Origin: Labia minor
Lineage: Eukaryota; Arthropoda; Insecta; Dermaptera; Spongiphoridae
Assembly: GCA_963082975.1 (NCBI GenBank)
Contig: OY720344.1
Location: 91,828,538 to 91,892,537 of the forward strand
Direction: 5' to 3'
DNA: 64,000 nt
Shown: positions 47,017 to 60,650 of the stretch, one piece after another
Position numbering within the stretch: the first letter of the stretch is position 1
How the letters are laid out: the number at the start of each line of letters is the position of its first letter
Notes under the pieces: generated by a model
What the model was told of the DNA's origin: nothing
The model's input: only the letters and a program-made list of their open reading frames with translations
The model's database searches: none
Position numbers and translations under genes: made by a program

Positions 47017-50000
47017 GTAAATATTAATTTGAAATTATTGTATAAAAAGGATATTAAAGGTTAGAATATAAAGAAAATTAGGATGAGGTTTATTTTAAAA
47101 TTCATAAATTTAAGGCAATAATCAATCTAAAACTGTATATAGAATGTAATATATAGAATATATTATATATAATATTGTTTTTTTTTTATTAATTTTCAAA
47201 TTGTATGTTCAATTTTATTCAGTTACTAGACGCAGTTCCTTTCAATAAATTTTAATCAACTGATTTAGTTAAATCTTGCCAAATACTGTTAGCAATAATT
47301 TTACTTAATTATTAATAATCTACATTTTCTCATTAATTAACTATTTGTGACATATTGCTAATAAATATTTGTTAGGTATTTAATTTTTTTATAATAATAG
47401 GCCTATATAATAAATAATATTATAAATTTTATCATTAATAATATAATAACTTGTAATAATGTATCTAAATACAAACTAGTATGTTTAATTTATTATATTA
47501 TAATATTAATTTTAACACGAATTCTAATAAAACTTAATATAATTTTTCTCTAAAAATTTAAAACATATTTAAAACCAAACACAATTAACATAGATCAGGT
47601 CACCCTAAAAATCAAATGCTTATGACGTGCTTGATTTAGTATAAAATAATTGACACATACTTCTCAAAGAAATTATTTGATTTCGTAATACATATAAGGA
47701 AAATAGTTTGAAAATTCAAGATAAATTTATTCAACCAATTAACATATAATTAATTATAGAAAATATTAATTAAAAAGAAATGCTTGATTAAAAAATGATT
47801 TTCAAAATTTTAATTTGTTTTATTATTAAAAATATAATTAATTAATTATTCTGATTGATGCCAATACTAAGACCTCAATAAAATTTTTACAATTCACTTT
47901 TTATATTGAATTGAGGTTAATTAGAGAAAATATTTTTATTTTTAATATTTCAAAAAAAAGTATTAAACTATTTTTATGAATAATATAGTATCAATTTAAT
48001 AACAATAGTTGGTAGGAATTTCTCATTATGTATAAACTAATATTAAATTACAATATAAAATTACTTATCAAATAAAGTAAGTATTTTTTTTTTATTCAAG
48101 AGACATTTTAACTTCAAAAACTTTATTCCCAAATTTTTAGATAAAAGAATATACATCAAAAAGAGTTATTTGTGAAAATATATTTAATTCAAAACAAATT
48201 ATTGAATTACATATTTTTATTATTTTTTTTATAAGTAGTTGTACAAGAATAAATAATATAAAATATAATTGGAAAAATAACTGATATAATTTAACATTGA
48301 AGTTTTTCTAATAAATATTTATGATAATTATAGTTTATTATATTTAATAATATTTCCAATTTTATTTATTATCTATAACACTCATAATATTATATACGCC
48401 TTTAAAATTTTTTTTTTTTTTGTATTATTGTTTTACATAGGAAATAATTGATTAATTTCCATTCCAATCGTACATATAAAATATAGGTAATAATGAATAA
48501 AATAATCCTCACTTGTATTAATAATAATAATAATTATTTTTTAATAATTTAGAAAATTTCCACACAATTTGTCTCTTTCTGAATTAATAAATTTATTGAT
48601 TATTTTAGATTCAAATTCTAATTTTTAAATTAAAATAAAAAAAACAAATACTGGTAATCATTATCATAATCATTAATTATATATATAATCGTATTTTTAT
48701 TACTTATTCACAAACGAAAAAAAATATGTACATGATTCAAAAATCTGGTTATGCCGGTTTAGATATATTTTTTTTCTACTTGATTAGTTTAAAACCTTTT
48801 ATAATAATAAAATTTAATTTGAAAATTAATTAACAAGAACAATATTTAAATAAAACATAAAAATCAAAATTGATTCACTAAATTTCACATAAAACTTGGG
48901 CAGAAAATATTTTTAAAAAATAAAATAAACTAATATCGAATACATTAGAAATAAACAAAACTAAAATAAAATTACATAAAACTCAATAAAAAAAAATAGA
49001 ATATATAAAAGATTTATAAATAATGTTTTCTTTTCAATTTTTTAATCTTTATAATTTTATTAAATTTAATTCTTTTAAATGGAAAGATTAATAAGATAAG
49101 AAGAAAAAAGATATAAGTAAAATTTTTGTTTTTTGTGAAGACTACAAAACTGGATCTTGGTAAAAATATGGTAACTATATCTGGTAAAAATTTCAAACAA
49201 TAATTTAGAATGATTAAAATACAAATATGAACATAAAGTCCTTTCTTCATGGAATATCTATATAAATGTGATGCTTAAAGATTTTTCGTCAATTTAAGTT
49301 TAGATATAAAATTAAAAAAAATTTAGTATACATTATACTTGTAAGTCTTTTTTGAACCACGCTGTATTAATATCGACATAAAAAATACCAAACGGATAAA
49401 AAGAGAGAAAAAAAGAAATGTTCTTGTTGGGTTACTGAACTCAAAAGCACATTCCTTCAACCTTTCCAATCCCGTGCCACCTTCATATAATTCCTATTCT
49501 TTCCCAATTCCCTTGTATGTTTTTATATAATTGATAATTAATTTTAATTTTAAGGTGATTGGCAATGAAATAAGCACATCCCATAAATGAATACATTCTA
49601 AAATATTGTTAAGTTAATCAATGTTGTAAAACCAATGATTTAGATATACAAAAGAGCATTTATTGTTTGTAATGAAAAAGGAATTCAACAAAACAGGAAA
49701 AAAAAATTAAGGAAAGAGGAAGAGCAGAAAATAAATTAATCTAATTAAATATTTCGAGGTTAACTACGAAGGTGAACTATATAACCTTGTCAGAAATATA
49801 ATAATAAAAAGATTTTATTTTATAAGAATTTTTCGAAAAGATCAAAATTTTAGCAAAATAATTTTAAATATTATAGTTATCCCACATTATATAAACTAAT
49901 AGCTTAGAAATTAATGTTTGAACAAATGTAATGGTATTCAGATTGTAATGGTTTTAAAAAACCACAAAACAGGTGTCTTTGAAAGAAAAAAAATAGTTAT

Positions 50001-50267
50001 CCCACATGGGAACCAAGAAATAATAATGAATAAATATGTAAATGTGAAATATATATATATTTAAATTGATTTTTTTAATTGAATATATTTTTAGTCATTT
50101 ACAGAATGCTATAAAATTTACATTTCATTATACTATAATAATATTTCTATTTCTATTTTAAAAGAAAAATTATCTAATTTCTAAGATTAATTTCTAAATT
50201 TACGTTGATTACATAACATAAATTTTATTAAAAAAAAATTACCACTATTCACACTTATATTTTATTT

Positions 50268-50301
<34 letters not shown>

Positions 50302-51010
50302 GGATATATTTATTTATTTATAAAATGAAATCATATGAATAACTTCATAAATTTAAAATCTAAAATGTCTTTTGGTATCTATTAGTAATCAAATGTGCAA
50401 ATTATTCTACCTTTAATTTCAAAAATAAAATTGATGAAAAATACTATTGATATAATATTTATTTATTTATTGTATCAATTAATTAAATAAATATAATTTA
50501 ATATAAAACATTCAATTTAACTTTAACTGGACATAAGATATAGAACTTGAAGTCATTGGTTCAAACCTCAACAAGTTCAAAAATGTAAAAATTACCAAAC
50601 AAAGTTAAATGGATAATAAAATATAAATAATAAATAAATGTCTATTATAGTTAGTAGATAATGAAAAATCACATTTATATTATTATTTTATTAATTAATT
50701 TTTTTTTATATTATGAAAAATATTAAGATTATTTTAAATTTGCTTACCCATTTAATGAGTTATAAAATGGCTTAGATCATAATTCTTTATAGAAATTTTT
50801 ATAATCTAATGGAAAAATAATTATAGCTATTAATACCAGTCCTTCTTGGTTTTACATTAAAAATGTAATATAAAATTATATCAAAATAATTAATACAAAA
50901 TATAATTAAAAATATGGTTTATAAAAATTATTTATTATTTTTATTTTGTTTTGTTTCATTTTTCACCCTTTTTTTAGGATTTTTGCTCATTATAAACCTT
51001 TTAAATAAGT
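47017..51010. other. Gene-poor A+T-rich region
   Basis: About 4 kb with no exon-like block and no matched repeat apart from (TA)n at 50270-50298. The frame 49014-49250 (-) is low-complexity. A slightly G+C-richer stretch at 49420-49500 shows nothing recognisable. Confidence 0.55.
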
Positions 51011-51026
51011 AAAACAAAAATTTCAA

Positions 51027-51398
51027 AACAATTATTTTGCCGTTTGTATTATATGGGTGTGAGGCATGGTCTATGACCCTGGGAGACGGAGACTGCATAA
51101 CGAGGAATTGCATACATTTCCAGACATAGTAAGGGTTATAAAATTGAGAAGGCTGCGATGGGCAAGACACGTGGCTAGAATAGGAGAGGAAAGAATGGCG
51201 AAAAATATATTGGTAGGGAGACCGATTGGGAAACGTCGTCTTGGAGGACCAAGGACGCGGTGGGTGGACAATGTAGGAAGCGACGTGAGAGACATGGGAG
51301 AGGGTAGGGGTTGGATGGTTGTAGGGACACTTGTAGAAATGTGGTTGCTGCGGCCAATAACTTTCGAGTTCCTTAGAACCAAATGGATAGATAGACAG
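51027..51398 (+). mobile_element. 5'-truncated LINE fragment, same family as 28979-29742
   Basis: The plus strand encodes VLYGCEAWSMTLGD, then after a deletion RRLRWARHVARIGEERMAK and LGGPRTRWVDNVGSDVRDMG. The parallel blocks in the TO-2 intron copy are nearly the same. The 3' end is (GATA)n-like. Direct repeats AAAACAAAAATTTCAA (51011-51026) and AAAACAAAAATTCAA (51399-51413) differ by one base and look like the target duplication. The frames on the minus strand are shadows. Confidence 0.85.
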
Positions 51399-51417
51399 AA
51401 AACAAAAATTCAACTAA

Positions 51418-52077
51418 TAATAAGTTGACCTGTGGCCAGGTCCGAACCGACCGACGGTTTGAAATAAATTAATTTCCAGCTACAGAAACAATTTCAAATA
51501 ATTTTCATATATCTATTAATGTAATAAAAAACAGATATGGATACATAAATAATAAATATAAACATTTTTAATTTTATTTTATTTATAATATATTATTATA
51601 TGCAAGACCAGGCTGTGACGTCATGCAAGGCTGGATGACGTCATATAATTTTAAATCAAGAAAAAACTAATAAATATGATTTTTTTCGAGGATAAAACCA
51701 ATACAAAATGCATGATTCGTGGTGATATATAAAAAAATCTCCTTTGGTGTGAAAATAACCCTTTCCTTCCTATCGTCGATCGCTAATACTACCACTTCCA
51801 GTTTCCGGAATTGCACCAAAAGTTGATCAATTCATCCCACTGATGCATTAAGTAAATATACCAAATTTCATCAAAATCGGTTGAGCCGTTCAGGCTGTAC
51901 ACATCTATACGGACGGACAGACGGACGGACGGACGGACGGACGGACAGACGGACAGACATCATGCTAAAAATACTTTTTTCTGTTTAGAAAATGCATGAT
52001 TCGTGGAGATATGTAAAAATCTCCACATGTGAAATTTGGTGTGAAAACAATACCTCCCTTACTATCGTCGGTCGGTA
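51418..52077 (+). repeat. Repeat family A, copy A4 (full length)
   Basis: Begins within a few bases of the LINE target duplication. Same order as A3, with an expanded (GGAC)n tract near 51912-51957, TGACGTCA at 51616-51623 and 51636-51643, and the terminal CGTCGGTCGGTAA. Confidence 0.92.
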
Positions 52078-52550
52078 AAAATCAGAATAATATAAAATTT
52101 AAATAGAAAGCAACGTATTTAAATTTATTTAAATATTTACAATTACAGCATTTACTCAAGGATCTTTATAAAGATTTTAAATCAATTTATTGTAAAATGA
52201 ACAAATTATAAATTCTCAGGGAATTTTTACAATCTTCAATAGATAAAATATGAAAAATATTTACATATAAATTCTGATTACGTCCTTTAAGTAAATAAAA
52301 AGAAGGGAGTAGCATACACACACAAGGTCTGCTATTTTTTCTAAAAGATACGACGAGTATTGCCACTTCCTCTCTTTTCAAGTATTCATATCTAAAAATA
52401 ATATTTTTTTATATTTTTTAATATAAACTCCACAAAAAATTAACTTTTTCCAGATATTAATTTCTTATCTTGCTGATGATGGGCATGTCATAAAATTAAT
52501 TAATTTTATTAATAATGATATATGTAATATAATAATATATTTATATACTA

Positions 52551-53010
52551 AGTTGTTCAATAAGTTCGCGGAGCGATATGATATGGTATTGGAAGACCTT
52601 CGATTGAGGCTTTAGGCATTTCATTGGGCACAATGAGCAATATTTTGAGGGTAAATTTGGGTTTCAAAAAACTATGTGCAAAATGGGTTCCGCATTCTCT
52701 AACGATGGAGCAAAAACCCATTTGAGTGCTTCTTTGACAGCAATATTTAAAGCGTTTTAAGTAGAATAAAAGAGACTTTATCCGTCGATTTATCACAATG
52801 GATGAGACTTGGGTCTACCATCATGATCCTGAATCAAAACAGGAAAGTAAGGAAGGAGTGGTGTGAACCCGGCTCTTCGGTGCCGAAAAAAATCAGCCAA
52901 GAAGGTGTTAGAATCAGTTTTTTGGGATGAAAAAGGAATTTTTTTTATAGATTACCTCTAAACTGGCAAAACAATCAATTCGGATTATTATTGTAACCTT
53001 TTAAATCAAT
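52551..53010 (+). mobile_element. Decayed mariner element (middle of transposase)
   Basis: Starts with a mariner-like terminal sequence (GTTCAATAAGTTCGCGG). It then reads in frame with breaks: LRVNLGFKKLCAKWVPHSLT, then MDETWVYHHDPESKQES (first catalytic Asp) and FWDEKGIFFIDYL plus GKTINSDYY (second Asp region). The third Asp block and right terminus are absent. Stops interrupt the frame. The minus-strand frame 52557-52796 is a shadow. Confidence 0.85.
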
Positions 53011-55026
53011 TTTACAAATTTTTACAAATAAAGATTGGTTTCTTCATTTCTCTCAAATAACGCTTGAATTTAATTTTTAATTTTGTTACCATTTTTAATT
53101 TAAATGCAAGCGTTTTATTTCAGAGATCTCTAGAAAATTAATTAACTAATTTATTTTAATTAGGCTCTTTATTCAAAGTATTTAGACCATTGTTGTTGAA
53201 GTGCTAAGTAGGCGTACCCTTGTAGAACCCCATCATGAAGAGGAATATACTTATTGAGGCTAAGAGAAAAATTATTTTCTAGTTTTTAGTGTATTTTTAA
53301 ATAAAACACTGTAACTTAATTTTTTTTAATTATTTATTTTTATATAATATTAGTTTATTATAGATATATTTTTATCTGCTGAGAAGTTATTTTTACGTTT
53401 CATTGTGAGATTGGAGTCAAGATGTTTGGGTACCCATTTCGACGCCAATTTCAAGAGAGGTTTTTAGTAAGAAATGTTTGGGATTGTGGATATTAGTTTG
53501 TGTTATATATCGGGGGAGTCAATGATGGGATTGGCTGGCTGAAATGGATATCAAGACTAAAATCTCATAAATTACCCGGAATAACTTCTCATAATAATAA
53601 AAATTTACACAAAAATTATATATACGTATATAAAATAATTTGTAATGTTATATTGTTCATATTTAAGTTATTATTTTTATTAAATTAAATTAACTAGGAT
53701 TGCAGTTCCCCATTGGGGTTATTATATTGTTATGTTTCGTTATTATTATTTATTTTACAAATTATCTATCTATTTATATATTAATGTTCCTCCAAAAGAG
53801 GATGGAATCGGTCCGGATACAGTCTGCCTAACTCACCTTGAAGGAATAATATGAATGAAAAAGAATAAGGATAAACTATAAAAATAATGGATGATTAATG
53901 ATTGGGACTAATGGCCTTAGCTGCTGGTTTGTCCTAAAGCTCTCAAAAATAATAATATAATATTAATACTAATATTATTATTTTTATAGATATATAAATA
54001 TTTATAAATAGAATACATTATGGAAGAGAAGAATAGATCATTTTAAAATTAATTTGATATATATAAATAAATCATATTCAAATTAAAATATTTATTTTTA
54101 TCAACTATCTTTAAATTTTGGTATATCCTTGATTTAACCCTTGATCTTTTGATACAAAGTAAATTCACTTCCGCTCTTTCTCTTTAATGGATGAACATTT
54201 CCATGGTCAGTAGATTTTTTCAATCAATAATAGAAATTCTTTTCTTTATTTTATTATCTAAATAAACAAATTTATGAAATGGTATTTACTAGTTTTCATT
54301 ATGTTAAATAATTAAACATAGTTATTCAATCGGAGTATAATATATATATATATATTTGGCAAAAACAAAGTTAAAAGATTTTAATTTTTTACCTTTACTA
54401 CATTCTGAATGCTCGCCTATGATTAGTTATTTTTATATTGATTTACTCTTTGATTAATTTTATTTTTCTGTATTGAACTATGTTTTCTTCAATTTTCTAT
54501 TATTAATTTTCTATTAATTATTTATAGGAAAATGATTCAAAGTATATCTAAATTATATTTAGCATTTATAGATTTACATTATTATTATCAATTTAATTTA
54601 ATTTTAAAACGGGAATGTTAGTACTGGTTAGTACTATCTATCTTTGTATGAGCTTACAAAGAGAAAGACTGATGAAAACGGTTTTAATGTGCTTTTTAGT
54701 GAGCATATATTTACTTTTTTATTGTTTTTATTTTTTTAAGCTTTTCTGTATTGCTTTTGAGACTTTTCTCTAAAAATGTAAAAAATATGTTTTTAAGAAA
54801 GAAACCTAAAGATATAATGGTTGCCTAACTTACAGGGACTTGCATAAATGTGGTAAATCAATATTAATATATTATTATTTTACAACTTGGTAATATTTAT
54901 ATTTTATAAATTTTTTTTTTTTATAGAAATAATTATTAAAATAATATATAAATTGGCATTTATCAAAGCTCATAAATATAATATTATCGATATCATTAGA
55001 AAGAAAGAAAATAATGGTTTCCTTTT
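53011..55026. other. Intergenic, unidentified
   Basis: Mixed A+T-rich DNA. 53170-53260, 53400-53560 and 53780-53950 are G+C-richer and look like old inserted sequence, but I could not identify a family. The frame 53500-53688 has no domain. Confidence 0.4.
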
Positions 55027-55266
55027 TTACCGACCGACGATAGTAAGGGAGGTATTGTTTTCACACCAAATTTCACATGTGGAGATTTTTACATATCCCC
55101 ACGAATCATGCATTTTCTTAATAGAAAAAAGTATTTTTAGCATGATGTCTGTCCGTCCGTCCGTCTAGATATAAATATTAAAATTATTTGAAATTGTTTC
55201 TGTAGCTGGAAATTAATTTATTTCAAACCGTCGGTCGGTTCGGACCTGGACACAGGTCAACTTATT
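55027..55266 (-). repeat. Repeat family A, copy A5 (internally deleted)
   Basis: Inverse orientation. Has both ends (ACCGACCGACG at the left; AGGTCAACTTATT at the right) but lacks the TGACGTCA region, direct repeat 1 and most of the middle. The break is different from that of A1: it joins the A+T-rich 5' part to the (GGAC)n tract. The frame 54887-55168 is a translation of this repeat. Confidence 0.9.
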
Positions 55267-57449
55267 TAAATAGTGACTCCAATTATAAGTACTTGTATAA
55301 AGTAAAACAGCATAAAATTGTATATTTTAATATAAGGAATTGATAAATTACACGATCATGTATAAATCAAAAATAATGAAAATAGTATTATTTAATTTTC
55401 AGTCTATTTTGAAAAAATTTCGTATGATTCTCTCCCTTAATTTAAAGAATCACTTTTTCACATATAATTTTTGATATCGGGACATTTATCAAATAGTTTA
55501 AATAGAAATTAGAATTAACTTATAAAATCCAATAGTTAACATTTTTTTTTGTTTTATTCTATTGATTCTAGAGATCTATGGTCTTATTACCCAGTTTGCA
55601 GATTTATTTATTTTTATACTATCACATTAAATATTATATTTTAATTTTTTTATTATGAGGTTTGAACCTAGATCCTCCACTTCAGTAGTCGAGCATTTTA
55701 CCAGCATTTACTTGAACCAATTATTTATATATTATTATTTATTTTGTTATATATATATATATATAATTATGTTATTATAATTGATGCAAATTACTTTTTA
55801 TTAATTTTTATTAATTGATTCGTAAATTTAACTTGATATAAAAATGAAAATCAATTTAATTAAATTCAAAAATTATGAATTTTGATTGAGAGTGATGTCA
55901 ACATTCACCATCTGTTTGGTATTCGTTAATTTACAGACTAGTAATCAGAACCACGTCTAAAAAAAATTCGAAAGAAAGGAGACTAAAAAACTACTTCTTT
56001 ATTCTAATCTCAGATCAAATGATTTCGTCATGAAATCAATTATTATTTTTTTTTCTTTCGTTTTGCATGCAAATTTGAAATAAGCCTGGAGCATAAAAAA
56101 TAAATCTTTTCTAAATTATAATTATTCTAGATTATAACATACTTATAACTATAACTTATAATGATATATAACGCATATAATTATATATCATATCTATCAA
56201 TATAAATCACTTTTTATCTGTACATTGCTTAGAATTTATATTTTCTTTATTCAAATCATGTTTCATATACTGAAGAATCCAAATAAATGTTCAAATAGAT
56301 TATTGCAGTCCATTCACCATTGTTAAAAAATATTTGAACAAAAAATATGAATTAATTATTTTATAATTTTATTTTATTTTTATGGGAATGTTGTTACAGT
56401 ATGCAGTATAAATTTTCCATTTCAATAATTTCAATGTTTGAAAGAAAAAGAGAGAAAATATAGAATAAAAGTCAATTGAAAATTACACAAATGATTAATC
56501 TGAATAATAACATTAATTATAATATACAAAATAAATAAATAAATAATAGTAATATATTTATAGTAGAGAGGAAAAAACATTTAATTACAATATTCAATTA
56601 ATTTTAAAAATATATTTTTTTATTGATTTAAATTAAATCTATATATAATAAATATGTCCAAGAATTTTTTTCTGTTTTATTAATGTATCAAGATATACCT
56701 AATTTATAATTGATGAAATTTTTATAGAGAAATATATTATAATATAATAATTATATAAAATTTATCTTTTATTTCAAAGTGAAAATGTTATATACACATA
56801 TAAAATTAATTAGTAATTTGAGTATTTACATGACATTTTGACAGCTAGACTCAATTATTAAATAATCATTGTCAATTTTATAAAAAATAAATTAAAAAAT
56901 ATTTTCATTTATGAATATATCCTACATATTTCAATGAATGTATATTTCATATTAAAATAAAATATATTTTCTTAATAAACTTAAAAAGATAAATACTATT
57001 GTTTTATCATCCGGATAAAGATATGATAGTTGTAATTATAAAATTTCCCACTAACAATAAATACGTATAGTGACCTTGAATGATACCACTTTTGTTGATA
57101 ATAATAATAATGTTATTTTAGAATATTTAAATTCAAAATTTAATATTAGTAATATGGTATAAATTTTTTTTTAATACTATTTTTTGTAAATAAATGTTAT
57201 AAGAGATGACCTTGAAATAATTGGAAAAATTGTATAAAATGAAACTGCAGATGAAGAGAAATTAATGAATGATTGATCCTTATTTATCTCAATTTCTCGA
57301 TTCATAGTATTAATTATTCAACCAGATTATGAGTCAAATTAGACCTTCTATATCAATTTGATTCTCCTCCCATAAAAAGCTTTTGTTTTTTCATAACATA
57401 AATAATATATATATATATATATATATGTATTGAATTATATCTCCCTCCA
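55267..57449. other. Gene-poor A+T-rich region
   Basis: No exon-like block or matched repeat; (TA)n tracts at 55750-55765 and 57403-57426. Confidence 0.5.
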
Positions 57450-57485
57450 TTCTTCCCACTACTCTTTTATGAGTAGTGGGAAGAA
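57450..57485. other. Perfect 15-bp hairpin
   Basis: TTCTTCCCACTACTC (57450-57464) pairs without mismatch to GAGTAGTGGGAAGAA (57471-57485) around the loop TTTTAT. The stem is much more G+C-rich than the surroundings. Function unknown. Confidence 0.75.
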
Positions 57486-59074
57486 CTATTTAATAGCTAA
57501 TTTTTGGATAACGAATTTCTCTTGATATGCGACCTCCTCTACTACCATTTCAACTTATCACATCTAATTAACATTATGAATGAATAACAGATTAATAATA
57601 TATATATATATATATATATAATGCATTAGTAAATATTCCCTAAATCACTATTTTATAATTTTTAATATTTTAAAATTATACTTTTATTTTTTATTTAGTA
57701 AAATAACAATTATATTATTATTACAATATTTTTTAGAATTTAATATTTGAAATATTTAAAATGAATTTTTATAATGAATTTGTTCGAATGAGATTAAAAT
57801 TTCTAGATCTTTGGATATATTTTTTAATTTTTTTAATTAAACAAATACACATTAAACAATTGTTTGACAAACATAATTAAGAAATGGAAAAGGTTATAAA
57901 TAAAATAAATAAATATTAAATCAACTTTTAAATTTTATATATATTTAAACAAAATACACACAATTTCAAGAATTATACATAAAAAATTCCAGGGAAAAAA
58001 AAACGGAAAAGTTTGTAATAATATACATAATTCTTCTCAAATTAATTTTTTCTTTTTTTAGTAGCCAATCCATTATATAAGTGAAGTTTATTAGAAAGAT
58101 AAAATACATATACATATACATAAGTCTGAAATTATCGATAATAAAACATTTATTTTTTCATTCTTCATTCTTAGAAAAATAACTAATTTAATATAAAATA
58201 TATCTAAACTGATGAAAGGTTTAATACATTATAATTCATTTTGGGATTTTGTATGGTATTCTATTCTTTTAGATTTGAAAATTCAAAATTCCTTTTTATC
58301 CAATTTAAAAGGTTAGTACTTATATTATCTACTTAGTATGTTATTTTTTATACAATTAAACATTAACTTACTTTCCATTTCTATTTATCAAGAAAAGTCT
58401 TTTGAAATTTTTAAAAGGAAATATTTTATCATACATTGAAAGTAATTTGAAATTATATTATAAATTTTAATTAAAATGATATGAAAATAGAAATTGAAAA
58501 CTATACATTATATGTGATTATTAATTAATATTCTAAATTATAAGCGAATTAAAAGAAAATAATCTCATTTAAGTTTGAAAATATTTTTGTACTTTATAAA
58601 TAAATATATAAATATATTTTATATTTTATTTATATAATTGGTTTTAAATTTATTTCAAAGAATATAAAGTAACTATATATATAATAGGAAATTGTTAAAC
58701 TTCACCTCCAAACAAAATCTTAATAATTATCATATTAGGTAATTTGAATACAATTCTAACTAATATTTGTTTAAGATATGTAGAATTAGAGTACATTAGT
58801 TCTAAGAGTGCTATGAATTAATAATACACAAGAGAATAAGGTTGAATTGGAATTAAAATAAATATAATTATTTAAATTTTAAATAATACATATATTACGA
58901 ATTTATATAATTAAATGAATAAAACCCAATTGATTCTTTATGTTTGGGTCCCTATTTATGAGTTTTATATATGTTATGATAAAACTAGGATAAGATAATA
59001 ATGAACATAAATAATAAAATAATAAATAATAAAATTTCATTGAATTTATAATAACCAGTTAGAAACACATTGCT
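57486..59074. other. Gene-poor A+T-rich region
   Basis: No gene or repeat match, apart from (TA)n at 57598-57620. Confidence 0.5.
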
Positions 59075-59547
59075 AGTTAGAATTTTATTTATTTATTGCC
59101 ATTTTTTGTTATTACATATTTATCTTAAAATTTTTTTTACATTAACTTTTCACTTAATTTTAACATAAGGGAACCAGGCCCTTTAGGTCATAGGTCTCTC
59201 CCAAATCCATCTACGCTATTCGTTGTCTTTCAATGTGAGTCGAGTCGAAACCAGCTGTGTCACTACCATATCATCTATCCATCTTTTTTGATTTTCCCCC
59301 CATTTCTTATTTTTTCTAAAGGGGATCATTCAGTAGCTATCTTTGTCCAACGATTCTTGCCCCGCCTATCTCCATTTCAATATTTTGATAAGAATGTTGA
59401 TGTTTTCTATATTCAATTTTTTATAGAGTTGGCCTATTTTAACTTTGTCTTTTATCTTTAAGAATAATCGTTGATCTCTGGGTGGTTTCAAGATCTTTCA
59501 TGTTCTTTAGTGTTGAGCAGCAAACGATAGTACTCATATTACGATTT
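59075..59547 (-). mobile_element. Decayed LINE, 3' part (interrupted by B6)
   Basis: Minus-strand translation with frame breaks gives KLKDR-type text: IKDKVKIGQLYKKLNIENIN, LIKILKWR followed by AGQESLDK, then QKRWIDDMVV and a C-terminus ending RAWFPYVKIK. This is the layout of the C-terminal end of many insect LINE ORF2 products. A simple A+T tail follows near 59085. It is the same element as 60651-61265, split by a repeat insertion. Confidence 0.75.
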
Positions 59548-60650
59548 TTACCGACCGACGAGAGTAAGGGAGGTGTTTTCACACCAAATTTCACATGTGG
59601 AGATTTTTATATATCTCCAATAATCATGTATTTTCTTAACCGACAAAAGTATTTTTAGTATGTCTGTCTGTCTGCCCATTATGTCTCCGTATAGACGTGT
59701 ACAGCATGAACGGCTCAACGGATTTTGATAAATTTTGGTATATTTACTTATTGCATCAGTAGCATGAATTCATAAACTTTTGGTCTATATCTGGAAACTA
59801 GAAGTGGTAGTTTACAAAGTATGAATGTTACATTCATTGTCAAAAATTTTTCACCTAAAATATAATAGTAATTAATAATTGAGCATTTAAACTAAAAATA
59901 AAAGCCACGATAATATAATTTAGTCATTTTAATTCAAGTTTTAAAAATATTTTTACCGACCGACGATAGTAAGGGAGGTATTGTATTCACATCAAATTTC
60001 ACATGTGGAGATTTTTACATATCTCCACGAATCATGCATTTTCTTAACAGAAAAAAGTATTTTTAGCATGATGTCTGTCCGTCCGTATAGATGTGTACAG
60101 CTTGAACGGCTCAACGGATTTTGATAAAATTTGGTATATTTACTTAAAGCATCATAATGATGAATTGACCAACTTTTGGTCTATATCCAGAAACCGGAAG
60201 TGGTAGTATTACCGTCAACGATAGGAAGGGAAGGGTTATTTTCACACCAAATTTCACACGAGGAGATTTTTTACATATCACCACGAATCATGCACTTTGT
60301 ATTGGTTTGGAAAAATCATCTTTATTAGTTTTTTCTTAATTTAAAATTATATGACGTCATGAAGTCATTCATGACGTCACAGTCTGATCTTACATATATA
60401 TTATAAATAAAATAAAATTAAAAATATTTATGTTATATCCATATCTGTTTTTTATTATATTAATAAATATATTTAAATTATTTGAAATTGTTTCTGTAGC
60501 TGGAAATTAATTTACTTCAAACCGTCAGTCTGTTCGGACCTGGCCACAGGTCAACTTATTTACTTTATATATATATATATACATATATTGTTGTTTGGAA
60601 ATTTATTTATTTCAAATCGTCGGTCGGTTCTGTGAATGGCCACAACTCAT
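59548..60650 (-). repeat. Repeat family B, copy B6, split by A7
   Basis: Left half 59548-59952 and right half 60561-60650 align with B2 (27093-27590). The 3' end and the interior up to the A+T-rich part lie on the left; the 5' end with ATTTCCAAACAAC and the AACCGACCGACG block lies on the right. Copy A7 interrupts it exactly where B2 is continuous. Confidence 0.88.
59953..60560 (-). repeat. Repeat family A, copy A7, nested in B6
   Basis: Complete copy in inverse orientation with TGACGTCA at 60352-60359 and 60372-60379, both internal direct repeats, and only a short GGAC tract. It has both ends intact. Confidence 0.92.

Noticed and set aside
46826-47017. His/Thr-rich 63-aa frame
   Set aside because: Translated (CA)n/(TA)n microsatellite within repeat D.
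50928-51413. 161-aa minus-strand frame (and 103-aa and 60-aa ones nearby)
   Set aside because: Antisense of the LINE fragment; the plus strand carries recognisable RT C-terminal text.
51912-51957. (GGAC)n tandem tract as a CRISPR-like or telomeric array
   Set aside because: Simple tandem expansion inside family A; length varies between copies and there are no spacers.
54887-55168. 93-aa plus-strand frame
   Set aside because: The second half is a translation of repeat copy A5, which is non-coding in all copies.
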